Source of the DNA: Eutypella sp. D-1
Taxonomy: Eukaryota > Ascomycota > Sordariomycetes > Xylariales > Diatrypaceae
DNA: 64,000 nucleotides
Direction of reading: 5' to 3'
Assembly (NCBI GenBank): GCA_023313575.1
Contig: JAJTTP010000018.1
Coordinates: 434,001-498,000 of the forward strand
Numbering within the stretch: position 1 is the stretch's first letter; each line of letters opens with the position of its first letter. Shown in pieces: positions 13,742 through 26,091 of this stretch. The translations under genes were made by a program, and so were the position numbers. Under the pieces are notes generated by a model. The model saw only the letters and a program-made list of their open reading frames with translations. It was not told where the DNA came from and made no database searches.

Positions 13742-15412
13742 ATGCCTCCTTCGACTGAGAAGCCTTCTCTTGGACAGAAACGGGACTCTCTTGGCACATC
13801 AAAGGATGTGGTCCACCTCGAAACCGCCGATCCTCAACAAGGCCGAGATGAGGAATCAATAGAGACAGAACAGAACGCTAAGAGCGAGGGGAGAGTCAAG
13901 CTGAAGACCGACCTGTTCGTTCTACCACTGTTGGCCTCGATCTACTTCCTGGCACAGATGGGCCGATCGGATCTCGGCAATGCCAAAGTTGCTGGACTCG
14001 ACGAGGATTTTGGCCTTACCCCTGACATGTATTCCAATGTTGCTAGTATATTCCTTGTTGGCTACCTACTGTTCCAGTTACCCGGTACGCTGCTACTAAG
14101 ACGGATCGGCCCGTCCATTCAGGCAAGACCCATAGTTTTTTGCTAAGACCTGCCATTACCATTTGTATAGCTTTGTTGACATAAGTGAATAGTTCTCCGT
14201 TGCTATGATTGGGTGGGGAATCGTGACCGTATGCACGGTGAAGGCCACCACATACGCGCAACTGATGGCTATCCGATTCCTCGTCGGTGTCACGGAGGCT
14301 TTCATTCAGGGTTCTATACTATATCTATCCTTCTGGTACCGTTATAACGAGCTTGCGACGCGTGGCGCTATCATCTTCTCAACATCGGCTCTCGCGGGTT
14401 CATTCAACGGGCTTCTTAGCTACGGCGTCCAGAAGAACCTTGGCGGCAACAACGGCTGGAATGCTTGGCAGTGGATCTTCTTCGTTGAGGGCCTTATCCC
14501 GATAATCTGGGGCTTCGTGGTCTTGGTGTTGCTACCTACGACGCCCGAGAACGTCCGACTCGGTTTCACTGAGGACGAGAAGAAGCTGATCGTGTGCCGC
14601 AGTCGCGCCTCACACAACACGGGCGACGGAACTATCCGCCCGAAGCTTATCCTCAAGCTCCTCATCGACCCCAAGTTCTGGCTCACCACGGCCATTAACT
14701 GCGGGAACCACTTTTGTAAGCTTAGATCCTCTTTACCTAAAACTAAACTCCCTAGATGAATACTACGGTACTTCTAGATAGACCTTTCTGACGAACTTCT
14801 AAAGGTACAAATGCGCTTCAGAACTTCATCCCAGCCCTACTCCACGAAAGCATGGGCTACAGTGAACTTCAGTCGCAGCTCATGTCGGTTATCGTGTACG
14901 CTGTGACATTTTTCAGCATCATAGGCTCGTCCTGGGTATCGGACCGACTACAGAAGCGGGGCGCGGTCATCATGTTTGACTCGGCAGTGGCCTGCCTAGG
15001 CCTGATTCTGCTATTGACCATAACCAACAACGCAGGGCGGTTGGTTGCAGCGTGCGTGGCGGCGGCCGGCATAAACCCAATCGTGGTCCTCACGCTGACA
15101 TGGACGGCGACCAACCATCCGGGTTACACGTACCGGGCCAGCGCAGCGGCCCTGATCAACGTCATTTCACAGGCCGCATCCATTGGCGGGAACCAGTCCT
15201 TCGACGACCCGCCCATGTACCGCAAGGGCTTGGGCGCCTCACTCGGCATGATAGCCATGTCAGGCATCGTTGCCGGTCTCCTCGATTGGTACCTCAAGCA
15301 CCTTAACGACAGGAAGCGACGAGACCAGCATACCCCCGAGTCCGAGGCTCTCCGCCAGAAGAGCATCGACGAGGTTGGAAACAAGCACCCCGACTTCTTC
15401 TATACATACTGA
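13742..15412 (+). CDS. MFS transporter, allantoate permease (anion:cation symporter)-like
   Basis: Exons 13742-14122, 14193-14715 and 14805-15412 give 503 residues. Intron 1 (70 nt) has a GC donor in the context CAG|GCAAGA and joins GPSIQ to FSVAMIGWG. Intron 2 (89 nt) is GT-AG and joins NHF to CTNALQNF. About twelve hydrophobic segments follow a hydrophilic N-terminus of about 60 residues. Family landmarks are LGNAKVAGL, RFLVGVTEA, WQWIFFVEG and the ANAL-like NALQNFIPALL. This branch (Dal5/Tna1/Seo1-like) imports carboxylates such as allantoate, nicotinate or related anions across the plasma membrane; the real substrate cannot be told. The start at 13742 has good context and matches the expected N-terminal length. 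It stands alone on its strand. Confidence 0.9.
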
Positions 15413-18400
15413 ATTGGGTTGCATCCACGTACACACTTACGATGGATGGATACTTCCGTCATGCGCTACCTTATCATCACTGCCAATCACTATTACGGCT
15501 GCAGAATGCGCTACGCTCGCGGACAGACTTGGAAGAAGGGGGAGTGTCGTGGTCCTAGTTACGTGATGGACGCCAGAGGATAGGTGTGCAGATGCAGATG
15601 CGTGGGGCTTAGGTCCAAAAGTCCCACGCATCTCAAGCAGGATCCGAACCAGGTAGATGCTTTACACTGTTGATTTCACAGCGGCAGCGACTACCATGTC
15701 GAGGCCTTATTTTCTCGTCTCGAGGTGGAATACCAAGTTTACAGTTCAATATATCCCCACCATGAATTCCATTGTGTCGGAAAGCGCACATTGTATGCTA
15801 GAAACTCATCTCGAAATTCTCCTATCAACGTTCCTTTGCTAGCGCAACCCATGCTAGTTGATGTCATTGAATGCCCTGCATCGGATTGATACTACTGTGA
15901 CATATGCACTTCGATGCATATCATGTTGTATGTCAGCAGCCTATGCACTATATTACCTTAAAATGAAGCCGTACCTAAGCGGGGATCATGGCCAACGCAG
16001 CCGGCGGTATCATTCAATGCCATGGGCTTGCATATATCGGTCTTGGTGTCGCCCTACCGTTGTAGCGATGGCCGAGATCCGATACCGAGGAGGCATTAGT
16101 CCCCGCCACTGCCTGATATATGCACCCAAAATCATGGAACCGCCGCATGTGCAGGCAGTGGCTTGCAGTCCGGGAGGACAATTGACAGGGGAATCTGCTC
16201 TGCAGCTTACGGCATTACCAATGCATGTATACACAATTCAAGTAGAGTCGCATAATCGAAAGACAAGATCATATCACGGAAGCAGGGCAATAGGTTCGGG
16301 GCGCACATTGACTTTCTGCATGTGTGGCGCGACTTCTGATAAGAGAAAAGGGGGAGGAGACTATAGACTGATGTTGTGTTGTCGGAGTAGCAACGGAATG
16401 ATACGTTTTGCGATACGCCGGAAGCATGAAACTCGTTTATGCTAGGATCTTGAAGCAAGATTGGTATTGTCGGTCTATTTCGGATATCTTCGGTGAAATC
16501 ATGACAGCCAGTGGTTTCCAGGAGCGGAAGCGCACTGTAAGATTTAGAAGCTTTATCACTATATAGACACTAAGGTCGCGGATATAGACCGGTGGTCAAG
16601 GGGACTAATAGGCCTTAATTGCTGCAATATTCCGCCCAGAGATAACTAACAAGCTATTGTTAAATTTTAAAGTGAGCAGTGTGCACTACGTGACAAAAAA
16701 TTCGGCGTAAAAACGACGGTGTCAGAAGTCGTCCCTTGTACTGGTAACCTCTATTCCCATCTTGCCCCGATCGTTCCCATGGGCCCCCTTTGGGTCGATT
16801 CCTTTTTATTGCTTCAGATAGTTCCCCAGTACAGGAGGCAATAGACAGACAGATTGTTAAGTACCGAGAATCTCCACAAATAAGCGCTTACCTATTCTAG
16901 CAGAATATTCATCGCTTTGGCCAATGAACGTTAGTGATTATGGCCAAGACAACCAAAATCGGAATGACTTCCCACACGGGTACAAGAAAATTGGGGTTAC
17001 TGGGTTTATAGATATACACCAAGGTGGTCTTGATAGAATCAGAGGTGTCTTCGTAAGGTCCCATTGGTATGGAGGATATATTATATCCTCACGACTTGCG
17101 GGCTCCTCGAAGTTGACTGCTAAAAATGGTTGTGGCGAACCCGGGCATCGGGCCAAGACCTCAATCTTTACCGCGCCCTTCCATCTCGATCCTACCATAT
17201 ATGATAACATTACCATTTAACGCTCATAAACTCCATCTTCAAGTATCACCGGGCATGCATGATATAGCTCACGGAATTGTCACACAGAAAAGGCGTTTGA
17301 GGCATTAAATAATGAACCCTTTTATATTTTCTTGGCTTAAGATGCGCAGACAAACACGGAGATCTCGAACGGGCATTTCAGTCGCGCAACACGTCTTCAA
17401 ACCCCTTCTCGAAGGCGTCGGATCCATGCCAGCATCCCCTCATTACCCCTCTAATGTCAGGCCTACCTAGGTAACTGCATAATTTAATACGCAAGCACCT
17501 CAGAGCCAGACGTGGGGTAATGCGACGTAGAGACAAAGTTACACCTACGTCCATACTTAGATAAATGATCAATTACTGAGGTCGGGCATGGAATTGGAAT
17601 ACCAGTCAGTTGGGGTAAGTCGAGGTTACAATGCAGACCTGAAGCTGTACTTACACAACCCTACAACGTCATACATGATACAGCAATCAATTGAAGATTA
17701 ACCACGGTCTATATCTTTACCTGCACTGTCCATAACCAAGTACATGTAATGGGCTTAAAAATCGTAGACTGTCTTTGCTAATATCTTGATGTTTCCCTGC
17801 CAGGCCTAGGGAGTAGTTAGCTACTTGTAAATGGTTTAGAATGAAATTGAGCAGTGATAGAAAAGCCCACGTCGCGTACGTACCTTACACTAGCTAGATT
17901 ACGTGTTTCCTGTGTGTTTGGGTGGTGTCAGACTGGACCATGCAGCCCATGAAGTAGAAGACCAAGTTCTGCACACATGGTACCCAAGGCAAATGCATTT
18001 AACACATACCAATATAGACATGACGCATAATTGGCCTGTACGGTGACACATGGTTATGAACATGGGATGTTTTTGCCTGCCTAACTACCCAAGTAGGTAC
18101 CTAAGTCAGCTGCTTAATAACAACGTGCCGTGCAACCCCCAAAATAGTGAATGTAGACAAAAAAAATGTCGGCCGGACTTTGAGATTGGAGCAAAGATCT
18201 CCGGTCCTTGACTCCACGCCACACATTTCACTGCCACCATCGCGAATCGTAAGCCAGGAGGCATAAAAGACCGCGCTTACTATACGCAGTCAATGTTCGA
18301 GTGGACTTTACATCTTACAAGACTTCCCGAATGAATTGAGATATCTATTTAATACCAGTCTTATCCCCCTCAAACCAACAACCCACGCTATTGTGATTGC

Positions 18401-18536
18401 ACCGATTGCACTGAATTTCTCCAAAGCAAGGCCGAAATTCTCAAGGACCTTGCTTGCATACACAAGCCATAGCGCAAAAGATCATTCTCGTAATCCAATT
18501 TCAGTAACCGGTACACCATATCAGCCAAATACAACA
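15413..18536. other. Intergenic region, no gene recognised
   Basis: About 3.1 kb of moderately AT-rich sequence. It contains one TACCTAGGTA palindrome (17464-17473). The longest open stretch (15858-16445) has composition and residue pattern typical of chance. The right end holds the promoter of the AtuA-like gene. Confidence 0.4.
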
Positions 18537-20976
18537 ATGCCCGCCGCGACCAGTAATGGGTTCACTACCCATACAAATGGAGAGGAAGCCCTTACACCAT
18601 TATGTCACATCGTGACACCGACAGGGATGCTGGGGTACGGGGTGAAGGAGGAGGAGACGAGCCGGGTATTGGAGCGGTTGGTACCGACCGGAGTGCCGAC
18701 GGTGATCATCATCGACGCCGGCTCCACGGACAGCGGCCCCTCCAAGCTCGCGCTCGGCACCACTACCGCGCCTCGTAAGGCCTACCAGCGGGACCAAACC
18801 CAGCTGCTCCACCTTGTGCACCGATTCCGCACCCCACTCATCTTCAGCTCCGCTGGCGGCGACGGCTCTGACGATCACGTTCGCCTCATGCTCGACATCA
18901 TTGAAGAAATATGCAACGAACAAGAGAATATGTGAGTCCTCATCGATATTCTTAGTTCCACTTGAAGCTTTCCGAATATCAATTTTAACCCAAAGTATAC
19001 TGACCCCTGCCAAACAGAGACTACAGATTCAAGACAATAGCGATATTCGCTGAGGTCTCAAAGACGCTGGTCCTAGACCGCATGAGGCGTGGTAAGATCA
19101 GCGGGTGCGGGACGGCGGTTCCTCCCTTGACCGAGGAGGCGGTGGAAGGATCACCGCGCATTGTAGCGCAGCTGGGCCCCGAGCCCTTCCTGGATGCGAT
19201 GCGTGCCCATCCTGACTTCGACATCATCGTAGCAGGGCGATCTTACGATCCGGCGCCGCACGTGGGCTACGGCGCATGGCAGGCGGAACTCGTGAGCGAG
19301 GACGACGACGCGGCAGGGACCCTGGGGTCCAAGCGCGCACAGCGCAACTTCGGCGCCTTCACCCACGTCGGCAAGATCCTCGAATGCGGCGGCGTCTGCG
19401 CGGAGCCAAAATCGCATGGCGCACACGCGACTATTTACCGCGGTAGGGACTTTACAAGTGGTGCCGCCGCTTTCGACATAACCCCTATCGACCCAGCGGC
19501 GCGCTGCACCCCACTTAGCGTTGCCGCACATACGCTGTATGAGAAGTCGCGGCCGGATGTGCTTCAGGGACCCGGCGGCGCCCTAGATATCCGGGGATCG
19601 TCTTTCGAGCAGCTAGCCGACGGCCGTACCGTGCGTATCCGAGATAGCCTCTTCCATTTCGACTCTGCTATTGGGGACGGCCGGCCCTCCTACCAATTTA
19701 AGCTCGAGGCCGCTAGGACGATCGGATACCGAACCATGTACATGGGCACCTTCCATGATCGTAAGCTACGCACTCCTGCTTCAGGCGTGATGATTTCTGA
19801 CGCAGATTATGAATAGCTATCCTTATTGACCAACTCGATGTCCTGCTCCAGCGTGTCAGAGACTACGTCGCGCGGCAGCATAAGGAGGCAGATGGAACGT
19901 GGGATCTGGACTTCCACATCCACGGGCGTGGCACCAGCCAGGTCTTCCTCGTCGCCGAGGCCCTCGGCTCCACGCAGGAGCTGGCTACAAGTGTAGCCAA
20001 TGTGGCGCGTATCGCATGCATTGTGAGTCAAATTTACATGTCTCTCTGGACCCCCATTATCCTGTTTGCATGTAGAAGACTCGACGAAAGCTCTAACTGA
20101 CCCGCTTGAAATAGCACGGTAGCTATCCAGGCCAGCGCGCAACGTCCGGCAACCTCGCCTTCGGTATCGGCGGCAAGATGGAAATTGAGTGTGGCCCATG
20201 CGCCGAGTTTTCCATCTACCATCTCATGGATCTTGAACCAGGCGAGGAGCGGTTCCCCAGAGCTGAACCTGAAGTCGCCACGAGCAACAGCGAACCGGTG
20301 CCGAGGATGCGCATATCTCACAGTGTCTCTATAATCGGGAGGGGTACAGGGAGTACCAATAACTCAGCAACTGCTCCATCATCGGCTCTCGGGAATACCA
20401 AACGAATGGCCTCCAAACCAAGCGAGCAGCCGAGCCCAATTCAAGACACCCGCCCGACTCCAGAGACTCTCGACGCCAATACTAACCACCACCGCAAGAT
20501 CCCAACGGTACTAGGCGATATAGCGCGCGTACGTTCGAAGAACGCAGGGCCGTTCGAGATCACGTATGACGCGATGTTCGACTCGGATGCGGTGTACCAC
20601 CTGGTGAATCGGTCGGGGGTTCTCAGCACGCTGGCGGTATGCGGGGCTATCGGGCTCGAGAAGGAGGCGGACGTCGTGTGGAGCGGGTTCTTCGATCCGG
20701 CGCGCGCGTACAAGATCACCGCGCCGCGGCTGCGCGATGGTCGCCGTGTGCCCAGCGGCAGCTTCATGGAGACCGACGTCCACGCCTCTCAGAAGTACAT
20801 CGGCCTCCTGAATCTTCCACTGCCAACGGACCTCGTTGAGAGGCTGGTCAATAGCACGCAGTGGTGAGTCTCGAGGGTTGGATCCTGTCAAGAGGCTTCG
20901 GTTGGATTGCTTCGCTTCGTATAAAGAAGCCTGACTGTGTTCACTTGCTCATACATACAGGAAGTCGGGAAGATAG
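18537..20976 (+). CDS. AtuA (DUF1446) - DUF4387 fusion protein
   Basis: Exons 18537-18931, 19018-19760, 19817-20022, 20115-20863 and 20961-20976 give 702 residues; if the last intron is not removed the frame ends at 20867 with 698 residues. The N-terminal two thirds match the acyclic terpene utilization AtuA family: GYGV near residue 38, IIIDAGSTDSGP, SSAGGDGSDDH, ISGCGTAVPPLT, IVAGRSYDPAP and a C-terminal HGSYPGQRATSGNLAFGIGG block. The last about 110 residues match DUF4387 (LGDIARVRSKNAGPFEITYD, then FFDPARAYKIT and FMETDVHASQKY). A poorly conserved linker rich in Ser, Thr and Pro joins them. AtuA proteins occur in citronellol/geraniol catabolism gene sets and related operons, but the reaction is unknown. 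The gene converges on a Zn2Cys6 regulator only 229 nt away. Confidence 0.88.
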
Positions 20977-21205
20977 TTTTACTGAGGGACTACGAGTGTT
21001 CTTCTTCGTATCATTAATTGACTTTCTCTACACTAGTTAGCTTCTAATTCATTTATAGCATATAGCTACTTGTCTAATGAAGAATTTAGTAGAGTAACTG
21101 TACATGCCATCCAGAAAAGCAAAAAATAACTTGAAGGCTTCTGGAAAACAGCGCCTTTTCACGTATTCTTGATCCGCTTCATTCCTCAATCAACCTTTAT
21201 TGCTA

Positions 21206-23529
21206 CTACGGATATGGGCCATCTTGCGGGTGGATACCCCCTAGAGGGTACCCACCCTGATAACCGAACATGTCCCAAACGGGTTCATTCCACGAGGTAT
21301 CGTCAGGAGCTGTTACATCAGCGAGCCACGGCTCCCGCACCCCGCTGACATTACTTACGCCCACATTGCTAACGTCGATACTGCCGACGCTTACACCGCT
21401 AACCTCAACGCCAATAGGGATCTCCCTGGGCATCATCGTCTCGTATGATGATTCCTGCTTGGAAGGACGCATGGGATCAACAATGACACCAGTGGTATCG
21501 GAGGTGTGCATTGGTGTCCGTTCATATGTTCGAAGAGACGCATCCCACTCCTCGATCTCGGCCGGCCGGCCCCGCGCCTCAGAAGCCACGCAGAGGGCGT
21601 CAAACAGGATAGAAACGCCCATGCGCTGGTCAGCTGCGAGCCTGACGGGGAGGGTATCAGCGTCGACGGGATCCTGGCGGCCAAGGGTTTCGAAGAAGGC
21701 AGCGGCGCGAGCGAACTCGTCCCGCGGTCCCACTACGCACGTCTGGAACACTTGATGCGCTGCCTTGACGTGATTGGCTGCCAGCTGCTGCTCGTCTGCG
21801 TGCGCCGCGCTGTTGAGGCTAAAGTACCGCAGCAGGAAAACCATCGCGAATGCCAGCGCGCGGAAGTAGTTCTTTGGGTGCGCGCGCTGTCGCTGCCCCA
21901 CGGTCAGTCCATGCGTGTCCAACGGACTATCATTATTATGATGTAGCTGCGTGCTTGCTAGGTGAGTGATGCGCAGAGAGACGCTGAGGCCCAGCCTCAA
22001 TATAAAATTGCGCAAGGTCGCGCCAGGACGCACCCTCGTAATCACCAGGGCGTATACGTATAGCTTAGCTGCTAGGAAGCCCATCTCGGTCATATCTGTC
22101 CAAGCATCGGAGAATTCCTCTTTCAGCTCGTCCAATTCTAAGTCCAGAAGTCGAACTAGCGAGGAGTCTATATCATCGTTCACGCTTTTCGAAAAAACGT
22201 GGGAGAAGCGGGCCACGGCCAGCTGTATCCTTATCTGTATAGAGAACTCGTGGGAGGGGGGATACTCGCTGGTCAGTATACGTATCGTGGCCGCGTCCGG
22301 GTCAGAGGCAATCAGTGACGGAAGTCCCAAGTGCATACCGAGCCTGCCGGAGTGGTCAATATCTAGAATTTTTATGCACGGAACATCATGTCTAACGGCT
22401 ACATACGAGGTGCTGACGTAGAAACAGCCAAGCCATGTATTTGCCCTGGCCTGGGGGCTTCCTGATGCGACGCCCACGCAGTGTAACGAAGGCATGGGGC
22501 GCGAGCGGTGTAGGCATAGGTAAAGAGCCGAATTCAGAGCGATGCCACAGTATATCCAGCTTGGATCCTGTGTCTGCACCTCGCATGGGAGTGGCCACAT
22601 ACACAGATGTAGGAGTGCTTGAATCTTGGACAATGGCAATGGGGCGGCTAAGACCTCAGCCTTGAGTAACTCGTCGTAGGGGCCTCGTATGCGGCTGTAT
22701 ATGTCGTCGGTGTCGCCCTCGTGGGTACGTGCTGATACAACGACAACTATAGTCCAGAAAAGAAAGGGTGATGAGGTATATATACTGTTCAAAGATATGG
22801 AGCTCATTATAGGGAAGTGTGGTCGGAAGAAGTTGGTGAACCTTAGTGCGACAGGGGAGTTAGGTTATGCATAGTCTTTTGATGGTGAGCTGAGGAGGAG
22901 TGCATATGCACACCCGTGGTAACACTTACACTTTAAATATTCTGACTGCAGCCTCTACCTCAACAACTACTTCTCCAAGTTGGAGGGACTCTACGTTGAG
23001 GTCAAAGTCATCCGCAATTGCTTCATGCTGGGTGGTGCTCGAGGATCCCTGAGACTGTGACTCAAGCGTTGAACCCCGGCGACTCACGAGAGCCTCCGTG
23101 CCGCGTTGGTCGCGGAGTTCTTTTAACTCCTTGGACATGGCCTCGAGTCGCCTATTATATCAAGACCAGTTTATCAGCATCGGTGATTATAACGGTGTTC
23201 TCAACAGAACTTGAAACTCCTCCCTTTATCGGCGGCATACTTTCTGGCTGGCGTACGCTGAAAGGCTGGGTCGACGGTGCATGTAAGATGTCTTGACTGA
23301 CACCTTGAACAAGGGTTCGGAAACCTTTCTCTGGAGTCGCATCGGAGCTTCAGTCTTCCCCAGTTAGCATTGAGAGTAAACAAGTAGACATAGCGGTGAA
23401 GACCGAAGACAGGAACGATGAAATCAAAAAGGGGTAGGGGCTCTCGTTTGGACATGCCTTTGCTTGTTTGCATTCAGTGCACGTCTTGACTGGCCGAATC
23501 CCAGGCCAGCTGGGTGCCCTCGACGACAT
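21206..23529 (-). CDS. Zn2Cys6 transcription factor
   Basis: Minus-strand exons 23458-23529, 23241-23347, 22930-23151 and 21206-22841 give 678 residues in one continuous frame. The zinc cluster is Cys17, 20, 27, 37, 40, 47 with spacing C-x2-C-x6-C-x9-C-x2-C-x6-C. Intron 1 interrupts the cluster after Lys24 of CKQAK and begins with GC (AAG|GCATGT, acceptor CTGAAG). A coiled, charged linker with KRLEAMSKELKELRDQ follows, then the fungal-specific middle homology region from about residue 135. A Thr/Val/Ser-rich low-complexity segment with repeated VSNV-like steps lies near the C-terminus. Likely nuclear; target genes unknown. Its close convergent neighbour is the AtuA fusion gene, which makes local control plausible but unproven. 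Confidence 0.88.
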
Positions 23530-26091
23530 GGTATAAGCCCAACAACAGGTACCTGTGAGGTGAACCCCCGCAGGTCTAATATAAACTGCAGTGAGTCTGC
23601 TTGATATAGCGAAGGAGGTCTTTGAGACGAAATTGATGTTACCTAGGTATCGTTGTCAAACACTTGCGTATACCACGGTGACGGTGGCCGGAGGTAACGA
23701 AATCAAAATGTATCAAGTAAAGGTAACCAAGATCAGTAATGAAGATGAGGTATGAGAAGATGGTCATATTCTTTCATCCACTCGGCCGATACTCACATTC
23801 GACTCGGACTTCTTCCCATAAATAGCCATGAGGTCTAGGGTTCTCTGTACATGTAAAGCCATGGACGGACTTTCGCCTCTACATAACATATAAAGACAAG
23901 TAAGGAACAGGCGGAAACCTGAGATACAGATAGCTAATTAGAGGCCCGCTGGATAATTATACGGGGGCCCTATATATCACATTGGAAGATGTTTGACGAT
24001 CTCATAAATATAATGGTGTAGACGTAGCGGACGCACGGGATGACGGAACCGGGAAATGCTATGCCGCTATGGACTTGCCACCGAGTTGACGTCGGACAAG
24101 AAGAGCAGGCAAACTTACAAGCAAGCTAACGCTCCTTTCAAGAGACTTCGTGGAGGTATAAATTAGTAGAAGCTATGATGTGCTAGTTCTTTAGTCATTA
24201 TAAGGTCTCAAAAAAGAGGTGCAGTTCTTATTTAATACGTAGACCTGGATCGTATCCTAGAGCTTGTACATACTCATCTAACAAGTCGCTAGACTAGGGA
24301 ACAGCACTAGTAAGTTGCCTCTTTTGAGCGCCAAGGAAATATCACATTTGACGACGCCGCGACAAACTAAGGTTCAATTTCGCTCACGGCAGAAAAGAAA
24401 GCCGAGTAAAAGAGTATAATGCCTCCCCATGTGTTCAATTTACATAATGCATCGATTTAGCGTTGAGTCGACGTAGTAAATTAGAAAGGGGGACGAGGGG
24501 GGGAAGAGATGGTGGGCTGGAACCAATGCAGCTGCAGCAGGGGGCTACCAACCCCCCTAAAGGATTGAACCCCAGAAGGTAGAAGGATTTTAACTTACGA
24601 AAAAAAAAAAAGAAAAGAAAAGAAAAGTACAGAAGCGTGCGCGCCGCAATGTATGAAATTATACTTGATAGGAGAGTATCGGGTCCGTCTGTTTTCACGG
24701 TCTGCAGCCAATGATGTCCATATCGCAAATTCTCGGTGTGGTGCAGCAGCGCGTGTACACCACGCTGCCACGGCGCGACGCAGAGCCAACAGAGACGGGG
24801 ATGGAGCGAGGCACAGAGGGAGCATGCTGCCTGACCTGATGTAAATCGTCGGTGCATATTCAACTTCTTCCTCATGCCTAATTGGGTGCAGCTTCGGATA
24901 GTTGGTGTGCGAGTAACGGCTAAAATATCCTCTCGGTGGGTAAGGGCTTAGTATCTTCGTGTGACTTCATGCAAGCATGAAATCTATTGTCCGACGTTCC
25001 AGCTCTCCTCGGTCAAAATTCCGTGAGCCTTCACCTGTATGGGTATGGTATGCATGTCGATACTGTAGAGTTGCGTCGGGATGGCGCTCAATTTCCTTCC
25101 CAAGCCCTAGTGTCCGGTCGTTGGATTCAACATCACATGCGCGGGCTAACGTACGCGCATGCGACGAAGGACTCCTTCCATTCCTCCATGCGGCTAACGA
25201 TAAGAAAACAGTCAACCAAGTGCAGATAGGTAGCCCGAATCGATGTCCTGCATCTCCTTAGTAAATTCTAGTCACTAGACTTACTCAAATTTGTTGACTG
25301 CAACATTCGCTATACAGTATGCGCCAGTGAGTCGAAATATGTCACTGGCCACTCCAAAACCGCACGGGGCATCTTCGATGCCCTACCAATTGCAGACCAA
25401 TAGGGGCCCAGGAAAACACGTACGGGAAGGACGTGTGACCTTTGCATCTTCAATGATGAATAGGCATAAAGAGGCAAGCGGGCAATGCCTGAACGGGCAA
25501 AACAATTCCGATCCCGTAGGGCCGGTCAAAAAGTGGCGACCGGACTACATTACTGCATGCCACGTGATATCCGGACAGGGGCGCTAATGGCGATCCCTTC
25601 CCCTACTACAGCAGGCTAGGATCCTCCATAAATAGGGGGCTTCGCCCCCGTGTACTTAGTACATAGAAAGGGGACAGAGCTCAATTATTATTCGACCTCT
25701 CCCTATACTATAGCGACCACGCAGTGATCCTCTAGTTTCTATATCTCACTCTATACCCAAATCCAATAACACAATGATTTGTCCTATAGTTTGTAACAGT
25801 GAAGGCGTCAAGGCTTTTTATAAGAATCCACTAGCCGCTCTATAATTAAACCATCGGCAGAATTCATGAATTAAGTGTGCTGGCGTTAAAGAAATGCGTC
25901 GTTTTTGTGATTGATTTTGTTCCGTATCTCTCAAGGGTTTTCTTTTGCGTTTATCTACGAACTTCAACGTACGTAGTTATGTAGAATTGAAAGTTGGATA
26001 AACTCGACCTTAGTCGACATTGTGAAATAGGTGCTGATGAAAATGCACAAATAGGGAAGCGTGAAGAAGACTTGACCTAGTGATAGAATAA
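23530..26091. other. Intergenic region, repeat-like pieces
   Basis: About 2.5 kb. It holds a TACCTAGGTA palindrome (23640-23649), an A-rich run at 24600-24627 and a TATA-like module with a short GC hairpin (GGGGGCTTCGCCCCC at about 25635). No gene was recognised; open stretches look like chance. Confidence 0.4.

Noticed and set aside
15858..16445. 195-codon open stretch on the plus strand
   Set aside because: Residue pattern is random-looking (Cys/Tyr/Arg-rich), with no motif and no splice or promoter support.
24555..24600. GGTTCAATCC-like box on the minus strand suggesting a tRNA
   Set aside because: No matching A box, acceptor stem or anticodon arm at the right spacing.
25800..25990. Basic open stretch on the minus strand, possibly transposase debris
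   Set aside because: Only about 50 codons with no recognisable motif; cannot be told from chance.
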